DNA from: Rhodopseudomonas pentothenatexigens
Lineage (GTDB): Bacteria > Pseudomonadota > Alphaproteobacteria > Rhizobiales > Xanthobacteraceae
Length of the DNA stretch: 44,406 bases
Direction: 5' to 3'
Assembly (NCBI RefSeq): GCF_900218015.1
Contig: NZ_UFQQ01000034.1
Location: 1-44,406 of the forward strand
The notes under the pieces were generated by a model that ran no database searches, was not told where the DNA came from, and saw nothing but the letters and a program-made list of their open reading frames with translations. Below, piece by piece: positions 8,062-19,599 of this stretch (the first letter of the stretch is position 1; each line of letters starts with the position of its first letter). The position numbers and the translations under genes are program-made.

Positions 8062-9162
8062 ATGTCGAATTCCAAGCTTTTCGAGCCCTACCAGCTCGGC
8101 CCGATCACCCTCGCCAATCGCGTCGTGATGGCGCCGCTGACCCGCAATCGCGCCGTGCCCGAGGGCCTCGTCCCCAGCCCGCTCGCGGCGGAGTATTACG
8201 GCCAACGCGCCAGCGCCGGACTGCTGATCACCGAGGCCAGCCAGGTATCGCAGCAGGGCCAGGGCTATCAGGACACCCCCGGCATCTACTCGCAGGCCCA
8301 GGTCGAAGGCTGGCGCAAGATCACCGACGAGGTGCACAAGCGCGGCGGCAAGATCTTCATCCAGCTCTGGCACGTCGGCCGCATCTCGCATGTCGACCTG
8401 CAGCCGAACCACGGCGCCCCGGTCGCACCCTCGGCGATCCGCGCCAACACCAAGACCTTCGTCGGCGGCAAGTTCGCGGACGTGTCCGAGCCGCGGGCGC
8501 TCGAGCTGACTGAAATTCCCGGGATCATCGAGGACTTCCGCAAGGCGGCCGCCAATGCGATCGCGGCGGGCTTCGACGGTGTCGAGATTCACGGCGCCAA
8601 CGGCTATCTGCTCGACCAGTTCGCCCGCGACAGCTCCAACAAGCGCACCGACGACTATGGCGGCTCGATCCAGAACCGCGCGCGCTTGATGCTGGAAGTC
8701 GCCGCGGCGGTGGCCAAGGAGATCGGACCGGACCGCACCGGCATCCGGATTTCGCCGGTGACCCCGGCCAACGACGTCTCCGATTCCAACCCGCAGGCGC
8801 TGTTCGACTACATCGTCGACGAGCTGAGCAAGCTCAAGCTGATGTACATCCACGTCATCGAAGGCGCCACCGGCGGTCCGCGCGATATCGCGCCGTTCGA
8901 CTACGCCTCCTTGCGCAAGCGCTTCAGCGGCAGCTACATCGGCAACAATGCCTACGACCTCGCGCTCGCCGACAAGCAGCTCGACGCCGATGCGGCCGAC
9001 CTGATCGCGTTCGGCAAGCCGTTCATCTCCAACCCCGACCTGGTCGAGCGCCTGAAGCGGAACGCTCCGCTGAACGAGCCCGACAAGTCGACGTTCTACG
9101 GCGGCGGCGCCAAGGGCTACACCGACTATCCGACGCTGGAGTCGGCGCAGGCGGCGCAGTAG
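8062..9162 (+). CDS. nemA: Old Yellow Enzyme family NADH:flavin oxidoreductase (NemA-like)
   Basis: This 366-residue FMN-dependent ene-reductase has a TIM barrel throughout. Motifs include VVMAPLTRNRA near the N-terminus, QLWHVGR, and the substrate-binding His-Asn pair H177/N180 in EIHGANGYLLDQF. SNKRTDDYGGS and the late FMN-phosphate loop FGKPFISNPDLVERL follow. It probably reduces activated alkenes, N-ethylmaleimide or nitro compounds using NAD(P)H. Length and motifs fit the classical NemA/OYE1 group. The ATG follows AGGAC. It is monocistronic, with a repeat and a bidirectional terminator separating it from the convergent glycerol operon. Confidence 0.92.
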   Translation: MSNSKLFEPYQLGPITLANRVVMAPLTRNRAVPEGLVPSPLAAEYYGQRASAGLLITEASQVSQQGQGYQDTPGIYSQAQVEGWRKITDEVHKRGGKIFIQLWHVGRISHVDLQPNHGAPVAPSAIRANTKTFVGGKFADVSEPRALELTEIPGIIEDFRKAAANAIAAGFDGVEIHGANGYLLDQFARDSSNKRTDDYGGSIQNRARLMLEVAAAVAKEIGPDRTGIRISPVTPANDVSDSNPQALFDYIVDELSKLKLMYIHVIEGATGGPRDIAPFDYASLRKRFSGSYIGNNAYDLALADKQLDADAADLIAFGKPFISNPDLVERLKRNAPLNEPDKSTFYGGGAKGYTDYPTLESAQAAQ

Positions 9163-9170
9163 TTGTTACC

Positions 9171-9315
9171 TCTCCCCGCGTGCGGGGAGAGGTCGACCGG
9201 CATCGCGCAGCGAGGCCGGTCGGGTGAGGGGGCGCGTCCACGCGGCCGAGACTCAGTGCTCGCGTCCGCCCCTCACCCCACCCCTCTCCCCGCAAGAGCG
9301 GGGCGAGGGAGCGCG
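9171..9315. repeat. Intergenic palindromic repeat, CTCCCC/GGGGAG family (B), copy 2
   Basis: CCTCTCCCCGCGTGCGGGGAGAGG forms a compact hairpin at the left. CCCCTCTCCCCGCAAGAGCGGGG forms the mirrored hairpin at the right. The middle contains the pairing arms GGTCGGGTGAGGGGGCG and CGCCCCTCACCCC. It is the same family as 4012-4145. Confidence 0.85.
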
Positions 9316-9361
9316 CTCACAGCTCGGCGGCCTCAGCGGGTCAATTCACCTTCAGCAAACA

Positions 9362-9387
9362 AAAGGCCGGGATCGCTCCCGGCCTTT
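9362..9387. terminator. Bidirectional terminator between nemA and the glycerol ABC operon
   Basis: AAAGGCCGGGA / TCCCGGCCTTT is a perfect 11-bp stem with a TCGC loop. The A-tract on one side and T-tract on the other allow it to serve both convergent transcripts. Confidence 0.85.
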
Positions 9388-9416
9388 CGCGTTGCTGGTG
9401 CCTGTCGGCAGAGCGC

Positions 9417-11204
<1,788 letters not shown>

Positions 11205-11277
11205 CGTTCGTTTCCTCCGTTGAGCGACACCATTCAGGCCCGGGTTGATTCCCGGATCTGTTCCTCGTTCGCCGGGA

Positions 11278-11607
11278 TCAGACGGTGCGGAAGATCGCAG
11301 CGGCCGACACCAGCGACAGCAGCGTGGCGAGCCACAGGCTCGACACTTCGACTCCTTCCCCGATCGGCAGCGTCGCAATCGGATCGCTCCCGACCAGCGC
11401 GATCCACACCAGATGGATCACCGCGGCCAGGATCAGCGAAACGAACAGCCGGTCGCCGCGCGTCGTCGGAATCCGCAAGATTCCGACGCGCTCGACCTCG
11501 GGATAAGCCACCGCCAGCCAGGTCATGGTCGCGAGCGTGCCGGCCAGCGCGATGAAGAAGATCGCGGTCGGCCAGGTCCAGGCCATCCAGGCGAAGGAGT
11601 CCATCAT
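11278..11607 (-). CDS. glpU: DUF2160-type small integral membrane protein of the glycerol ABC locus
   Basis: This 109-residue protein has three predicted membrane segments: AIFFIALAGTLATMTWLAV, LFVSLILAAVIHLVWIALVG and LWLATLLSLVSAAAIF. It matches the small DUF2160 membrane protein that accompanies glycerol ABC transporters in rhizobia. Its role there is not well established; a permease accessory subunit is a reasonable guess. It starts seven bases after the upstream permease stop, with GAGGG before tandem ATGs, so the start could be either ATG. It lies in the same transcript as the ATPases, permeases and binding protein. Confidence 0.8.
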   Translation of the reverse strand: MMDSFAWMAWTWPTAIFFIALAGTLATMTWLAVAYPEVERVGILRIPTTRGDRLFVSLILAAVIHLVWIALVGSDPIATLPIGEGVEVSSLWLATLLSLVSAAAIFRTV

Positions 11608-11614
11608 CGTGCCC

Positions 11615-12420
11615 TCACACCCGTCCGAGCGCGAAGCCGCGCGCGATGTAGTTGCGGACGAACCAGATCACCAGCGCGCCCGGGATGATGGTGAGCACGC
11701 CGGCGGCAGCGAGCAGGCCCCAGTCCATGCCGGCGGCCGACACCGTCCGGGTCATCACCGCCGAAATCGGCTTGGCGTTGACCGAGGTCAGCGTGCGGGC
11801 CAGCAGCAGCTCGACCCAGGAGAACATGAAGCAGAAGAACGCCGCGACGCCGATGCCGCTGGCGATCAGCGGCATCAGGATCTTCACGAAGAACCGCGGG
11901 AACGAGTAGCCGTCGAGGAACGCGGTCTCGTCGATCTCCTTCGGCACGCCGGAGACGAAGCCTTCGAGGATCCACACCGCCAGCGGCACGTTGAACAGGC
12001 AGTGCGCCAGCGCCACCGCCCACGGCGTATCGAACAGGTTCAGCGCCGAATACAGATTGAAGAACGGCAGCGCATAGACGGCGGCCGGCGCCATCCGGTT
12101 CGACAGCAGCCAGAAGAACAGATGTTTGTCGCCGAGGAAACGGTAGCGCGAGAACGCGTAGGCGGCCGGCAGCGCGAACGAGATCGACAGCACCGTATTG
12201 ATGACGACGTATTGCAGCGAGTTGATATAGCCCGAATACCAGCTCGGATCCGTGAAGATCGTGCGGTAGTTCTCCAGCGTCGGCTGGTGCGGCCACAGCG
12301 TCATCGTCGAGACGATCTCGCCATTGGTCTTGAAGCTCATGTTGACGAGCCAGTAGATCGGCAACATCAGAAACAGCAGATACAGCGCCATGACGATGCG
12401 GCGGCCGGGGATCGAATGCA

Positions 12421-12421
<1 letters not shown>
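11615..12421 (-). CDS. glpQ: Glycerol ABC transporter permease (second subunit)
   Basis: This 268-residue inner-membrane permease (MalG-type BPD_transp_1) has a first membrane segment VMALYLLFLMLPIYWLVNMSFK and about six segments in total. Its EAA loop EIDETAFLDGYSFPRFFVKI is the ATPase contact. The frame is open far upstream, but ATG at 12421 shares one base with the glpP stop (TGATG) and gives the normal MalG-like N-terminus. It pairs with GlpP to form the transmembrane channel for glycerol. Confidence 0.88.
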
Positions 12422-14423
<2,002 letters not shown>

Positions 14424-14435
14424 CGGGCTGTCCCC

Positions 14436-15515
14436 TCAGATCGGCTTCGGCGCGGCGACGAGGCGATCGGCCGCGTCGAACACGAACAGATTGGCGGGAT
14501 CGAGGATGGCGTCGAGGGTCTGGCCCGGCTCGAATTCGTGGATGCCGTGCAGCACCGCGACCCAATAATCGTCACCGCGCTTCAGATGCACGAAGCTCTC
14601 CGAGCCGGTGATCTCGGTCACCGCCACGGTCGCCTGGAACGCATGCCGCTCCGGATCGGCGCGCTTCACCGCGATCTGATGGGCGCGGAAGCCGACCCGG
14701 TAGGCGCCGTCGGAGAGCCCGGCGAACACGCCGGTCGCCGGCGCGGTGACGCCGCCGGAGTAATGCACGGTGCCGGCCTTCTTCTCGGCGCCGACGATGT
14801 TGAGCGGCGGATCGGAGAACACCTGGGCGACACGCATGGTGTCGGGCTGGCGATACACTTGCGGGGTCGGCCCGACCTGCAGCGCCTGGCCTTCCCACAT
14901 GCAGATGGTGCGGCCGCCGAGCAGCAGCGCTTCGGACGGCTCGGTCGTAGCATAGACGAAGATCGCGCCGGAGGCCTCGAAGATCTTCGGCAGCTCGGTG
15001 CGCAGCTCTTCGCGCAGCTTGTAGTCGAGGTTGGCGAGCGGCTCGTCGAGCAGCACCAGGTCAGCGCCCTTCACCAGCGCGCGGGCGATCGCGGTGCGCT
15101 GCTGCTGGCCGCCGGAGAGCTGCAGCGGGGTGCGCTGCAGATACGGTTCGAGCTGCAGCAGCTTGGCGGCCTCGGCGACGCGGCGCTCGATCTCGGCGCG
15201 CGGCTTGCGCTGCACCCGCAAGGGCGAGGCGATATTCTCGTACACCGTCAGCGACGGGTAGTTGATGAACTGCTGATACACCATCGCCACCGAGCGGCTG
15301 CGCACGTCGGCGCCGGTGACGTCCTTGCCGTCGACCAGCACGCGCCCCTCGGTCGGCTTGTCGAGGCCGGCGAGCAGCCGCATGATCGAGGTCTTGCCGG
15401 ACAGCGTCGGCCCGAGCAGCACGCTCAGCGTCCCACGCTCCAGCGTCAGCGAGACGTTGCGGATCGCCGGAACGCCGTCCAGCACGCGAGTGACATTCTC
15501 CAGGCTGACGCTCAT
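14436..15515 (-). CDS. glpS: Glycerol ABC transporter ATP-binding protein lacking the switch histidine
   Basis: This 359-residue MalK-type ATPase has Walker A GPTLSGKTS at 35-43 (an unusual TL in place of SG), an intact LSGGQ at 133-137, and Walker B LVLLDEP at 153-159. The H-loop segment reads YATTEPSEA, putting T191 where the histidine of YVTHDQ normally lies. A C-terminal OB-like domain follows. The frame is open 48 codons further upstream into glpD, but ATG at 15515 forms an ATGA overlap with the glpD stop and gives the normal N-terminus. It forms a heterodimer with GlpT by inference from gene order. Confidence 0.9.
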   Translation of the reverse strand: MSVSLENVTRVLDGVPAIRNVSLTLERGTLSVLLGPTLSGKTSIMRLLAGLDKPTEGRVLVDGKDVTGADVRSRSVAMVYQQFINYPSLTVYENIASPLRVQRKPRAEIERRVAEAAKLLQLEPYLQRTPLQLSGGQQQRTAIARALVKGADLVLLDEPLANLDYKLREELRTELPKIFEASGAIFVYATTEPSEALLLGGRTICMWEGQALQVGPTPQVYRQPDTMRVAQVFSDPPLNIVGAEKKAGTVHYSGGVTAPATGVFAGLSDGAYRVGFRAHQIAVKRADPERHAFQATVAVTEITGSESFVHLKRGDDYWVAVLHGIHEFEPGQTLDAILDPANLFVFDAADRLVAAPKPI

Positions 15516-17053
15516 GCCCCTGCTCCCGCTTGCTGCTGGGGCTTCTCGGCGGCGCGATGGACGGTGACCCACTCGTCGAGCGCGGCGATCGCGGCCGGCG
15601 TCAGCCGCAGACCGAGCTTGGATCGCCGCCAGACGATGTCGTCCGCGCTGCAGGCCCATTCGCGGCTCATCAGATAGCGGACCTCGGCCTCCGTCAATGT
15701 GGCGCCGAAGTCGCGGCCGAGGTCGGCGGCCGACCTGGCCGAACCGAGCACGTCACGCGCCCGGGTGCCGTAGGCATGCACCAGACGCGAGGCATGAGCC
15801 GAGGCGAGGAACGGATAATCGCGCAACAGATCGCCGATCAGCACTGGCGCGCCGTCGACCGGAAAATCGCCGCCCGGCAGCGGCTGATGCGCGGTCCAGC
15901 CCTGCTTGGCGGTTCCGCCCTTCAGGTAGGACGACAGCTTCTCCAGCGCCTCTTCGGCGAGCCGGCGATAGGTGGTGATCTTGCCGCCATAGATCGACAG
16001 CAGCGGCGCGCCGCCCGGGGTGTCGAGCTCGAACACGTAATCGCGGGTCGCCGCCTTGGCTTCGCTGGCGCCGTCGTCGTACAGCGGCCGCACGCCGGAG
16101 AACGTCCACACCACATCGGCCGGCGTCACCGGCCTGGCTAAATAGCCGCTCACCGCCTTGCACAGATAGTCGATCTCTTCCGGCGTCGCTTTCACCTGCG
16201 ACGGATCGCCGTGATAATCGCGGTCGGTGGTGCCGATCAGGGTGAAGTCGCCCTGATACGGAATCGCGAACACGATGCGGCCGTCGGCGTTCTGGAAGAT
16301 GTAGGCGCGGTCGTGGTCGTAGAGCTTGCGGGTGACGATGTGCGAGCCCTGCACCAGCCGCACCTTGTAGCGCGCATCGACCCCGGCACCGGAGCCGAGC
16401 ACGCCTTCGACCCACGGTCCGGCGGCATTGACCAGCGCCCGCGCCTGGATCGTGCTGCGCGCGCCGCTGCCGACGTCTTCCAGCGTCACCTGCCAGATGC
16501 CGCCCTGCTGGCTGACCTGGACGGCGCGGGTGCGGGTGCGAATTTTGGCGCCGCGCTCGGCGGCATCGCGCGCGGTGAGCACCACCAGCCGGGCGTCGTC
16601 GACGAAGCAGTCGGAATACTCGAAGCCCTTGGTGTAGCGGCCGGGGATCAGCGGTTTGCCGACCTCGTCATGCGCCAGATCGACCGAACGCGTCGGCGGC
16701 AGCAGCTTTCGGCCGCCGAGATAGTCGTACATGAACAGCCCGAGCCGCAGCCGCCACGCCGGCCGCAGACCGTCGTGATGCGGCAGCACGAAACGCAGCG
16801 GCCCGATGATGTGCGGCGCGATCTGCCACAGCCGCTCGCGCTCGATCAGCGCCTCGCGCACCAGGCGAAACTCGAAATATTCGAGATAGCGCAGGCCGCC
16901 ATGGATAAGCTTGGTCGACCACGACGAGGTGCCGCTGGCGAGGTCGTTCATCTCGCACAGGAACACGGAATGTCCGCGGCCGGCCGCATCGCGCGCGATG
17001 CCGCAGCCGTTGATCCCGCCCCCGATGATCGCGAGGTCGTACACCGTTCCCAC
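15512..17053 (-). CDS. glpD: Aerobic glycerol-3-phosphate dehydrogenase
   Basis: This 513-residue FAD-dependent membrane-associated enzyme oxidises glycerol 3-phosphate to dihydroxyacetone phosphate and passes electrons to ubiquinone. The N-terminal dinucleotide-binding motif is DLAIIGGGINGCGIARDAAG, followed by the GlpD signature GTSSWSTKLIHGGLRYLE. A C-terminal DAO_C-type domain carries the final ~120 residues. Length is normal. It starts at GTG (17053) with GAGGAG upstream. It heads the ABC transporter genes in one unit, so transport and oxidation of glycerol are co-expressed. Glycerol kinase, needed between them, is not in this window. Confidence 0.94.
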   Translation of the reverse strand: MGTVYDLAIIGGGINGCGIARDAAGRGHSVFLCEMNDLASGTSSWSTKLIHGGLRYLEYFEFRLVREALIERERLWQIAPHIIGPLRFVLPHHDGLRPAWRLRLGLFMYDYLGGRKLLPPTRSVDLAHDEVGKPLIPGRYTKGFEYSDCFVDDARLVVLTARDAAERGAKIRTRTRAVQVSQQGGIWQVTLEDVGSGARSTIQARALVNAAGPWVEGVLGSGAGVDARYKVRLVQGSHIVTRKLYDHDRAYIFQNADGRIVFAIPYQGDFTLIGTTDRDYHGDPSQVKATPEEIDYLCKAVSGYLARPVTPADVVWTFSGVRPLYDDGASEAKAATRDYVFELDTPGGAPLLSIYGGKITTYRRLAEEALEKLSSYLKGGTAKQGWTAHQPLPGGDFPVDGAPVLIGDLLRDYPFLASAHASRLVHAYGTRARDVLGSARSAADLGRDFGATLTEAEVRYLMSREWACSADDIVWRRSKLGLRLTPAAIAALDEWVTVHRAAEKPQQQAGAGA

Positions 17054-17067
17054 CGACGCTCCTCACC

Positions 17068-17092
17068 GCATTGCAACAATTTGCTGCAATGC
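17068..17092. promoter_or_regulatory. Inverted repeat just upstream of glpD
   Basis: GCATTGCA / TGCAATGC is a perfect 8-bp palindrome with a nine-base spacer. It sits 15 bases upstream of the GTG start, overlapping the 5' leader, and may be a protein-binding site or leader hairpin. The protein that binds it is unknown. Confidence 0.5.
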
Positions 17093-17093
17093 A

Positions 17094-17150
17094 CTTTCGC
17101 TTCTGTCGATTTACGCTGGAAAGCGAATAAATCACAAACCGAAACGAAAG
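17094..17150. promoter_or_regulatory. Candidate GlpR operator pair upstream of glpD
   Basis: CTTTCGCTTC (17094-17103) and GAAACGAAAG (17141-17150) are inverted copies of CTTTCGYTTC with centres 47 bases apart. A related GGAAAGCGAA (17118-17127) lies between them. TTTCG-type repeats are what DeoR-family glycerol repressors recognise, and the neighbouring repressor gene supports this. A weak promoter fit on the minus strand is TTGCTT-17-TTATTC, overlapping the sites. Confidence 0.45.
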
Positions 17151-17241
17151 CAACTATGATCTGCGACGGGATCGCGTTTCCGGCACGAAATCGCGCCCGA
17201 ACGCTGGGAGACAGGCACAACTGGCGAGGTGGAGACGCCGT

Positions 17242-18039
17242 TCAGGCCGCGGATTCGTCGAGCTCGGGTTTCGCCGGACAGGCCTCGATTACCTCAATAC
17301 CGTTCGTATCGCAGATCGCCTGCAGCGACGGCGGCAGCGCCCGGTCGGTGACGAAGGTCTGGATCTGGCTGAGATGGGCGATCCGCACCGGCGCGTTGCG
17401 CTCCAGCTTGGTCGAATCCGCCACCAGCATCACGCTGCGGGCATTGGCGATGATCGCCTGCGACGCCTGGACTTCGCGGTAGTCGAAGTCGAGCAACGCG
17501 CCCTCCTCGTCGATCGCCGAGGCGCCGATGATCGCGTAGTCGACCTTGAACTGGCCGATCAGGCTGGTGGCGGTGGAGCCGATCACCGCACCATCGGCGC
17601 GGCGCACGGTGCCGCCGGCGACCACCACCTCGATCCGCGGGTGGCGATACAGCAGCATCGCGACGTTGAGGTTGTTGGTGATCACCAGCAGATCCTGGTG
17701 CGACGACAGCGCGCCGGCGACTTCTTCGGTGGTGGTGCCGATGTTGATGAACAGCGAGCAGCCGTTGGGAATCCGCGCCGCGGCCGCTGCGCCGATCGCC
17801 TTCTTTTCCTCGGCGGCGACGAAGCGGCGCGCCTCGTAGGCGAGGTTGGCGACGCCGGAGGCGATGATCGCGCCGCCGTGGATGCGCGTCAGCGAGCGCT
17901 GGTCGCACAGATCGTTGAGATCCTTGCGGATGGTCTGCGCCGACACTTCGAAGCGCCGCACCAGATCCTCGACCATCACCCGGCCCGAGGCGCGGGCGAT
18001 ATTCAGGATTTCAGACTGGCGATGGGTCAGGGCCGTCAC
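17242..18039 (-). CDS. glpR: DeoR-family transcriptional repressor of the glycerol locus
   Basis: This 265-residue regulator has an N-terminal winged helix of the DeoR type: RQSEILNIARASGRVMVEDL, then FEVSAQTIRKDLNDL, and the wing RIHGGA. A DeoR sugar-phosphate-sensor (ISOCOT-fold) domain follows, with the hallmark INIGTTTEEVA. It probably represses glpD and the ABC genes and is released by glycerol 3-phosphate, as known for GlpR. GTG at 18039 is chosen because it directly precedes the HTH. The longer open frame upstream lies in a dispersed repeat. It is separated from glpD by 188 bases holding candidate operators. Confidence 0.9.
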   Translation of the reverse strand: MTALTHRQSEILNIARASGRVMVEDLVRRFEVSAQTIRKDLNDLCDQRSLTRIHGGAIIASGVANLAYEARRFVAAEEKKAIGAAAAARIPNGCSLFINIGTTTEEVAGALSSHQDLLVITNNLNVAMLLYRHPRIEVVVAGGTVRRADGAVIGSTATSLIGQFKVDYAIIGASAIDEEGALLDFDYREVQASQAIIANARSVMLVADSTKLERNAPVRIAHLSQIQTFVTDRALPPSLQAICDTNGIEVIEACPAKPELDESAA

Positions 18040-18102
18040 GCACGCACCTTGCAACGTTGATGCGCCATGGTGCGGCGGTTCGCGCCTCAGGTCAACGCGC
18101 GG

Positions 18103-18243
18103 CGCGAGACGGCTTCGCTCCGCAACACGCACGGCCTCATGGTGAGGAGGCGCGAAGCGCCGTCTCGAACCATGGGCTGCTGGTACTGCGCGGCCCACCC
18201 TTCGAGACGCCCGGCTGCGCCGGGCTCCTCAGGGTGAGGACTC
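18103..18243. repeat. Intergenic palindromic repeat (family D), copy 1
   Basis: The segment GCCTCATGGTGAGGAGGCGC and then GCGCCGTCTCGAACCATGGG at 18134-18176 is followed by CCCACCCTTCGAGACG and GCTCCTCAGGGTGAGG. Arms such as CGTCTCGAACCATGGG and CCCACCCTTCGAGACG partly pair. A second, inverted copy of the core lies at 44194-44233. Confidence 0.7.
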
Positions 18244-18313
18244 AGTGACCGCAGCAAGGCCGCATGACGGGCCAAAACGGAGGCGACGGCCGTCTGGACT
18301 CACAAGCCGCTAT

Positions 18314-18451
18314 GCCGGCCGCGGCATCTCGAACATGGCGTCGGGACGGATCTCGAAATAGTCGCCGCGCCGCGGCGGTCTGATAGACGCCGTCTTCGAT
18401 CAGGCGCTTGTCGATGTGCACCATCACCACTTCGCCGATCGTCAGCCAGGC
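18314..18451 (-). pseudogene. Duplicated 3'-end fragment of the flavin reductase gene
   Basis: This stretch is nearly identical to 20134-20297, the last third of the flavin reductase gene. It encodes AWLTIGEVVMVHIDKRL and then DGVYQTAAA with only scattered substitutions. It lacks 26 bases relative to the intact gene, which breaks the frame, and it lacks the stop codon because TCA has become TAT at the edge. No start belongs to it. It is a dead partial duplication marking the left limit of an accessory patch. Confidence 0.88.
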
Positions 18452-18499
18452 ATACACGTCTTGCTGACGGAAACGCAGAAGAGGGGATTTTATGCTTGT

Positions 18500-18634
18500 G
18501 TGACCACCAGCGAAATGAAGGATCACGTCCTTGCGAACGTCCAGCGCGGCGCCCGTCTGATTTCAGACGAGGCGCGCGCCCTTCAATATCTCGGCATCAA
18601 GCGAGCCAGAAAGAAAAAGCCGCCGGGCGAATGA
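18500..18634 (+). CDS. Possible short gene of unknown function
   Basis: This 44-codon frame from GTG ends in a strongly basic tail (IKRARKKKPPGE). The interior MKDHVLANVQRGARLISDEA looks like a normal amphipathic protein segment. GAGGGG lies about 13 bases before the GTG, which is far for a ribosome-binding site. It may be the surviving 3' end of a longer gene cut by the duplication event at its left. The call is weak and no family is recognised. Confidence 0.25.
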   Translation: MTTSEMKDHVLANVQRGARLISDEARALQYLGIKRARKKKPPGE

Positions 18635-18675
18635 CCTCGTCCGACGGCGATGTTGATCAGACCAACCTAGTTTCC

Positions 18676-18828
18676 TTACGCGACAGGCGGACTCGGAAAC
18701 AGAAACGGAATCACGGCTGCTGATCTGCGACCGAACGGCATCCGCCGCCAGTGGCCTCGGACATGCTGCAGCCTCCCATCGCGAATGCGATAGTACGGCT
18801 CAATCCAAATGCGACCATTTGCGATCAT
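18676..18828 (-). CDS. Tiny basic/aromatic protein of unknown function (50 aa), paralogous motif with 19441-19599
   Basis: A 50-residue protein starting at an ATG with AAAGGA at ideal spacing. Residues 7-26 read IWIEPYYRIRDGRLQHVRGH and are followed by WRRMPFGRR and a hydrophobic end VIPFLFPSP. The pattern [IV][WF][IV]xxYxRxR[DN]G[RK] also occurs in the tiny gene at 19441-19599. I recall small uncharacterised rhizobial proteins of this style, often near mobile DNA, but cannot name a family. It lies within the patch bounded by the flavin reductase duplication. Function is unknown; a nucleic-acid-binding role would fit the charge but is only a guess. Confidence 0.6.
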   Translation of the reverse strand: MIANGRIWIEPYYRIRDGRLQHVRGHWRRMPFGRRSAAVIPFLFPSPPVA

Positions 18829-18951
18829 GGGCAGTTCCTTTCTGAGGTTGAACGGAACGCAAACGCCACGCGCGACGGCGCATCTGATCGTTGGTGGACC
18901 AGTGCACCGTGCGGCCTCGGAACTAATTTTGAGGGCTTTCGGAGGTGTGCC

Positions 18952-18981
18952 GTGTCAGCGGCAAAGCCTCCTGATCCTTGA
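18952..18981 (+). CDS. Nine-residue ORF with strong Shine-Dalgarno abutting a terminator
   Basis: GTG TCA GCG GCA AAG CCT, then CCT GAT CCT and TGA, encodes MSAAKPPDP. GGAGGT (18941-18946) lies five bases before the start. The stop is followed four bases later by an 11-bp terminator stem. It could be a leader peptide, the 3' remnant of a gene, or chance. Confidence 0.25.
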   Translation: MSAAKPPDP

Positions 18982-18985
18982 ATGA

Positions 18986-19012
18986 AAAAGCCCGGCACAA
19001 GGCCGGGCTTTT
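18986..19012. terminator. Intrinsic terminator (bidirectional)
   Basis: AAAAGCCCGGC / GCCGGGCTTTT is a perfect 11-bp stem with an ACAAG loop and A/T tracts on both sides. It would end rightward transcription from the patch. Confidence 0.85.
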
Positions 19013-19440
19013 GGGAAACTAGCGCTAAAACGACGGGGATAGCTTCGCTTTCGGGCAACTGGATCGGTCAGATCCACTCACCCTGGTGAGCAAGTCTCCC
19101 TGCCGTCGAATAGTTCGAAGATCGCGGGGTCGATCCGTCCTGTTCGATCTCAGGGCACGGACTCCAAAGTGGGTGCCCTTACACACCGTTTCTTTTAGGC
19201 AATTCTCTCCAAATGGCCGAAACCGCTCTTTACGCGGCTTCCGCCTTTGGTGAGCGATATTCATCGCCGCCGAACAGACTAGAGGTAGGAATCCCGCACA
19301 GCGGGGCATTGAAACTTGATCTGTTCGGTCTTGGCACGGGACGCTAACTCGCGTGGCGTGCCATCACCTGATTTGATGGTTCTCTACGTAAACAAGGATC
19401 AGCGCCGTCCCCGGACCCCTCTCAGCCCGGGGCTGATAGG

Positions 19441-19599
19441 TCAGAACCCAAAGTCGAGCTGGTCTTTCGATCTACGCAGGCTGGTGGTGAGGCGATTGGA
19501 CCGGCGCCCAGAGGGCACCTTATGCCTCTTACCGTTTCTCCAACGCGAATACGAACGAACAAACACGTCTCTGGGCCCTTTGCCGTGGATCTTGCCCAT
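19441..19599 (-). CDS. Tiny basic protein of unknown function (52 aa), paralogous motif with 18676-18828
   Basis: A 52-residue protein starting at an ATG preceded by AGAAGGAGCCGATGCC, a strong ribosome-binding site. The core DVFVRSYSRWRNGKRHKV matches the [IV][WF][IV]xxYxRxR[DN]G[RK] pattern of the neighbour at 18676-18828. The C-terminus is SKDQLDFGF. The open frame extends upstream, but only this start has a ribosome-binding site. No known function. The shared motif in two separately initiated ORFs on the same strand argues that both are real genes. Confidence 0.6.
   Translation of the reverse strand: MGKIHGKGPRDVFVRSYSRWRNGKRHKVPSGRRSNRLTTSLRRSKDQLDFGF

Larger units (their letters stand above)
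18829..19440. other. Gene-poor interval of the accessory patch
   Basis: No convincing gene is seen in this ~610-base stretch apart from a nine-codon ORF (18952-18981) next to a terminator. Open frames here lack ribosome-binding sites and have shadow-like composition. It is visibly less G+C-rich than the flanks. A fragment on the minus strand around 19280-19330 reads AKTEQIKFQCPAV before a stop and may be a remnant of a small DNA-binding protein gene. Confidence 0.4.

Noticed and set aside
19025-19309. 94-codon minus-strand frame in the accessory patch
   Set aside because: No Shine-Dalgarno before either ATG, and the C-terminal part looks like random Arg/Ser-rich sequence.
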